A stretch of 64,000 nucleotides of DNA from GCA-2737725 sp965229355 (GTDB taxonomy: Bacteria; Pseudomonadota; Alphaproteobacteria; Rhodospirillales; Rhodospirillaceae). The position numbers were made by a program, and so were the translations under genes. The DNA is taken from contig OZ245869.1 in assembly GCA_965229355.1 (NCBI GenBank), forward strand, positions 868,001-932,000, read 5' to 3'. Each line of letters opens with the position of its first letter. Position 1 is the first letter of the stretch. The notes under the pieces are model-generated. The model had not been told where the DNA came from. It searched no databases and worked only from the letters and a program-made list of their open reading frames with translations. Positions 61,433 through 64,000 of the stretch are shown piece by piece.

Positions 61433-62671
61433 ATGCAATCCGGGACATTGAATGAATTTAAACAGGGCTGGCGCACATTGCTGGCCTGCGCTGTGGGGAA
61501 CGGCTCAGGATTAAGCGGCTTGGCCTATTACACCATCGGCATCTTTGTGGTGCCACTGGTGACAGCGTTCGGCTGGAAGCGCGGGGAAACATCTATTGCC
61601 GCGAGTTTCCTGATTGTCGGCACCGCCATTACCGCACCGATCATCGGCTCAATGATCGATAAGTTTGGTGCGCGCCGTGTCGCGCTGATTTCAATGTTCG
61701 CGATTAGCGTGGGCTATGCGTGTCTCACGCAACTGGGCGGCAACATTGCAATGTTTTATGCCGCATGGTTGCTGATCTCACTCGCCGGTGGCGGCACAAC
61801 GCCGGTTGTGTGGACACGCACCGTTAACATCTGGTTCGATAAAGGTCGTGGCCTCGCGTTGGGTTTGGCACTAGCGGGGTCGGGTGTTGCAGGTGTTGCG
61901 GCACCAGTGCTGATCGCGAATGTGATTGCCACCAAAGGCTGGGAAGCAGGCTACATCGCCCTGGGGCTGTTCATTTTCTTTGTCTCGCTGCCGCTGCTGT
62001 ACATCTTCTTTAGGGACCACAAACCCGGTGAAAGCCATGACGCACCGGCCACCACTGGCTCGCAACATTTGCCGGGTTTAACCCTGGATGAAGCGCGCAA
62101 AGAAATTGCTTTCTGGAAGATCGCCATTGGCTTCTTCTTCGTCGCGGGCGTGATTTCAGCAATGATGGTGAACTTGGTGCCGCTGCTGATTGACCGTGGC
62201 GTACCGCAAGTGGAAGCCGCCGGTATTGCCAGCATCATGGGCATCGCTGTGCTGGGCGGTCGTGTCGGTATTGGTTTCCTGCTCGACCGCTTCCATGCGC
62301 CGGCTATCGCGCGATTGCTGCTGTGTCTCTCGGCCTTGGGCTGCTTCTTGCTGTCGCTCAGCAACACGCCTGAATGGGTGGTTGCCATCAGCGTGCTCTC
62401 ACTGGGCTTTGCCGCAGCCGCAGAAGTAGATTTGGTTGCATACCTCTCAAGCCGCTTCTTTGGCATGAAGTCGTACGGCAAAATTTACGGCTGGCAGTTG
62501 TCGTCATTCTACGCTGGTGCGGCTTTGGGTCCCTTGGGTGCAGGTTTGGCTTACGACTATTTCCAAAGCTATATGCCGATGCTGTACTTCTCGGTCGCCT
62601 GCTTAATCTTTGGCGGGATCGTGATTGGGACTATGGGCAAAGCCCCGAACTTTGGTGGCTCAGGCCACTAA
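61433..62671 (+). CDS. Major facilitator superfamily transporter
   Basis: 412 aa with twelve membrane spans and a central polar loop (about residues 190-220). MFS loop motif between TM2 and TM3: GSMIDKFGARRVALIS. It is of the anion/oxalate-formate-like branch, with AYYTIGIFVVPLVTAFGW near the start. Follows the PQQ dehydrogenase by 45 bp, so it may import the oxidised product. ATG 61433 has GGAG upstream; a GTG two codons earlier is possible. Confidence 0.9.
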   Translation: MQSGTLNEFKQGWRTLLACAVGNGSGLSGLAYYTIGIFVVPLVTAFGWKRGETSIAASFLIVGTAITAPIIGSMIDKFGARRVALISMFAISVGYACLTQLGGNIAMFYAAWLLISLAGGGTTPVVWTRTVNIWFDKGRGLALGLALAGSGVAGVAAPVLIANVIATKGWEAGYIALGLFIFFVSLPLLYIFFRDHKPGESHDAPATTGSQHLPGLTLDEARKEIAFWKIAIGFFFVAGVISAMMVNLVPLLIDRGVPQVEAAGIASIMGIAVLGGRVGIGFLLDRFHAPAIARLLLCLSALGCFLLSLSNTPEWVVAISVLSLGFAAAAEVDLVAYLSSRFFGMKSYGKIYGWQLSSFYAGAALGPLGAGLAYDYFQSYMPMLYFSVACLIFGGIVIGTMGKAPNFGGSGH

Positions 62672-62693
62672 GTTAACCAGAGACCACAAACAC

Positions 62694-62728
62694 AAACGGC
62701 GCGCTTCAGTGTGAGGCGCGCCGTTTTT
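62694..62728. terminator. Bidirectional intrinsic terminator
   Basis: AAACGGCGCGC, loop, GCGCGCCGTTTTTATTT. It ends the PQQ-dehydrogenase/MFS unit on the plus strand and can act on the convergent gene at 62751. Confidence 0.9.
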
Positions 62729-62750
62729 ATTTGTTTATGAAACGTGGCGA

Positions 62751-63848
62751 TTAACCGCCGACGCTCACACCTTGCATCGGTTGGCCCGAACGCATGATCG
62801 CCGACCACGCCCGGTCACCGCCGAAACGAATGCCCTTAAAGTCGCTGGGCTTCTGATCCATCTCGTTCGTGTAAATGCGCTTACCTTTGTACGACCACTG
62901 CTTGCGACCATCGTCTAAAGTCACAATCGCCCAGCTGCCCACAGGCTTCGCATCCGCTGCAGCCAAATAGGGCTTCCACAAATTACCGTCGATGCATTCT
63001 TCTTCGGTCTTGCAAGCAAGCGGTCCACGACGATTGTTTGGGTTAAAATCGAACGCGTAAACCGTCATACCCTTTTCATTGCCGATCAACTCACCAGCAT
63101 CAGATGCTTGCACAGTCGCCCACGGCGGGAACGGCGGTGCGGGTTCCAGCACAACTGCCTGCCAACCTTTGACAGCATTGCCTTTCAGCTCGCCTGCCGA
63201 GATGTCATCGACATAACGGTACAGCGGCTTGCCCTTGAAGGCCCATTGACGGAAACCGTTCTCGCCCGACACAACTGTCCAATCGCCAAAAGCATTCGAC
63301 AGCCATGGAGCAGCTAGCGGCTTCCACGTGTTCAAACATTCTTCCGTGCATTTACCGTCAGTCGTGTAGAGCGTGAGGCCCTTCACATCCTGCAACACCT
63401 GACCCAAAACGGTTGGACCGATTTTAGCTTCCCCCGGCACTGCGATTTGTTGGAACGCTGTACGCCACACCGTGCCGACACCGTCACCAAACGCGCCCCC
63501 CACCATGTTGTCACCAGCATAGTGATACAGCGGGAAATCTTTATAGGCCCATTGCAGAGATCCATCGTCACGCTTGATCACGGTCCATGGACCTTGCGAC
63601 TTTGCATCAGACGCAGCCTTCATCGGTGGCCAAGCAACAGCACACTGATCTTTGCACGTCGATTTGCCTGGCGTGGCTTCATCACGATCAAACGTATAAA
63701 GCGTCATACCGCTTGAGGCATCGACGAACATCCAGCCATCGCCACGTGGCTTGGCTTGAATCGCCGACGGCGGCGCATCTAAAGCCAGAACCGGAAACGA
63801 CGATAATCCCACAATAGTCGCAGCTACAACTGTAGCTGCACGAAACAT
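62751..63848 (-). CDS. Exported protein with three COG4315-type secreted repeats
   Basis: About 365 aa. Signal peptide (MFRAATVVAATIVGLSSFPVLA). Three copies of the lipoprotein-like repeat with the GMTLYTFD...C..C...W..P core: GMTLYTFDRDEATPGKSTCK (about residues 48), GLTLYTTDGKCTEECLNTWK (about 160) and GMTVYAFDFNPNNRRG (about 265). Such repeats occur in secreted proteins of unknown function, some near redox enzymes. Start at ATG 63848 (an ATG two codons earlier is possible). Convergent with the MFS gene. Confidence 0.85.
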   Translation of the reverse strand: MFRAATVVAATIVGLSSFPVLALDAPPSAIQAKPRGDGWMFVDASSGMTLYTFDRDEATPGKSTCKDQCAVAWPPMKAASDAKSQGPWTVIKRDDGSLQWAYKDFPLYHYAGDNMVGGAFGDGVGTVWRTAFQQIAVPGEAKIGPTVLGQVLQDVKGLTLYTTDGKCTEECLNTWKPLAAPWLSNAFGDWTVVSGENGFRQWAFKGKPLYRYVDDISAGELKGNAVKGWQAVVLEPAPPFPPWATVQASDAGELIGNEKGMTVYAFDFNPNNRRGPLACKTEEECIDGNLWKPYLAAADAKPVGSWAIVTLDDGRKQWSYKGKRIYTNEMDQKPSDFKGIRFGGDRAWSAIMRSGQPMQGVSVGG

Positions 63849-63858
63849 CGTCATGAGT

Positions 63859-64000
63859 TTACGCCATCACTTCGGTAATAGACTTCGCGGTCGCCAGAGA
63901 ACGGCTGCCCCACTTATCGAGCGGCAAGCCCATCACTTGCATGGCTGTCAAACCAACGCGCGTGATTGGGTCACCGTTACCGACAATGTGCATGCCTGTT
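63859..64000 (-). CDS. C-terminal fragment of an exported-enzyme-like protein (5' end outside window)
   Basis: The last 46 codons of a longer gene: ...GMHIVGNGDPITRVGLTAMQ then VMGLPLDKWGSRSLATAKSI and TEVMA. The pattern G-GDP-TR...MG-PLD-WG...S-T-EV-A resembles the C-terminus of DUF1552/DUF1501-type exported proteins, from memory only. It ends 10 bp before the next gene's start (63848), so the two are in one unit. Confidence 0.6.
   Translation of the reverse strand, partial: TGMHIVGNGDPITRVGLTAMQVMGLPLDKWGSRSLATAKSITEVMA

Noticed and set aside
1..64000. CRISPR arrays, insertion sequences, prophage, rRNA or tRNA genes
   Set aside because: No spaced direct repeats, transposase or integrase genes, phage genes or RNA-gene signatures seen on reading both strands.

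Overview
This is a chromosomal window from an alphaproteobacterium. The evidence is a perfect parS centromere of the usual bacterial chromosomal type, general-stress promoters of the sigma-EcfG form (GGAAC-N16/17-CGTT) with a NepR-like anti-sigma gene, a FixJ-type response regulator, and gene families typical of the class. GC content looks moderate by eye. I cannot place it to genus. parS sites cluster around replication origins, so the window probably lies in the origin-proximal part of the chromosome. I see no rRNA, tRNA, CRISPR array or intact mobile element.

Layout. (1) 1-4.43 kb, minus strand: high-affinity K+ pump kdpFABC (kdpC runs off the left edge), with a second tiny membrane-peptide gene ahead of kdpF. 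(2) 4.6-17.8 kb: an osmotic/envelope stress island. It holds a translationally coupled operon mscS-otsB-GH15-otsA (mechanosensitive channel plus trehalose synthesis), a MASE1 histidine kinase with a FixJ-type response regulator, small unknown genes, and a 1261-residue protein built of 156 uninterrupted octapeptides arranged in 24-octad super-repeats. Five copies of an ACGT-N8/9-ACGT box with a CCC core lie between these genes, so the two-component system may control the island. (3) 18.1-24.5 kb: an RND efflux pump with its membrane fusion protein and a probable pseudo-hydrolase, divergent from a LysR regulator; a 28-bp perfect palindrome lies between them. (4) 24.6-32.1 kb: a catabolic/uptake module with an orphan peptide-type binding protein, a ThDP enzyme, two overlapping IclR regulators and a TonB-dependent receptor. 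Two transcription units share an operator-like sequence. (5) 32.3-36.7 kb: a DEAD-box helicase, the parS site, small stress membrane proteins and a hemerythrin. (6) 37.0-46.8 kb: cellulose synthesis operon bcsA-bcsB-bcsZ-bcsC plus one unknown membrane protein, then a receiver/metallo-beta-lactamase fusion protein. (7) 47.0-53.1 kb: an ATP-grasp ligase, cupins, a coupled operon phyH-iclR-sbp-cupin, and creA. (8) 53.3-56.0 kb: a structured non-coding stretch, then a compact EcfG stress cluster (NepR-like, two PRC-barrel proteins, CsbD, a small hydrophilic protein, DUF3309), each unit with its own EcfG promoter. (9) 56.0-64 kb: three cupins, a triheme cytochrome c, a PQQ dehydrogenase, an MFS transporter and a secreted-repeat protein, suggesting periplasmic oxidation of a small organic substrate.

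How it fits together. K+ uptake, trehalose, MscS and the FixJ-like boxes form an osmotic-response theme. The EcfG promoters, including weak candidates ahead of bcsA and the gene pair at 35.1 kb, tie stress proteins and possibly cellulose to the general stress response. The IclR, TonB receptor, binding protein, cupin and PQQ genes look like several small catabolic modules of one nutritional style. All functional statements come from reading the sequence and recalling family features; no database search was run.
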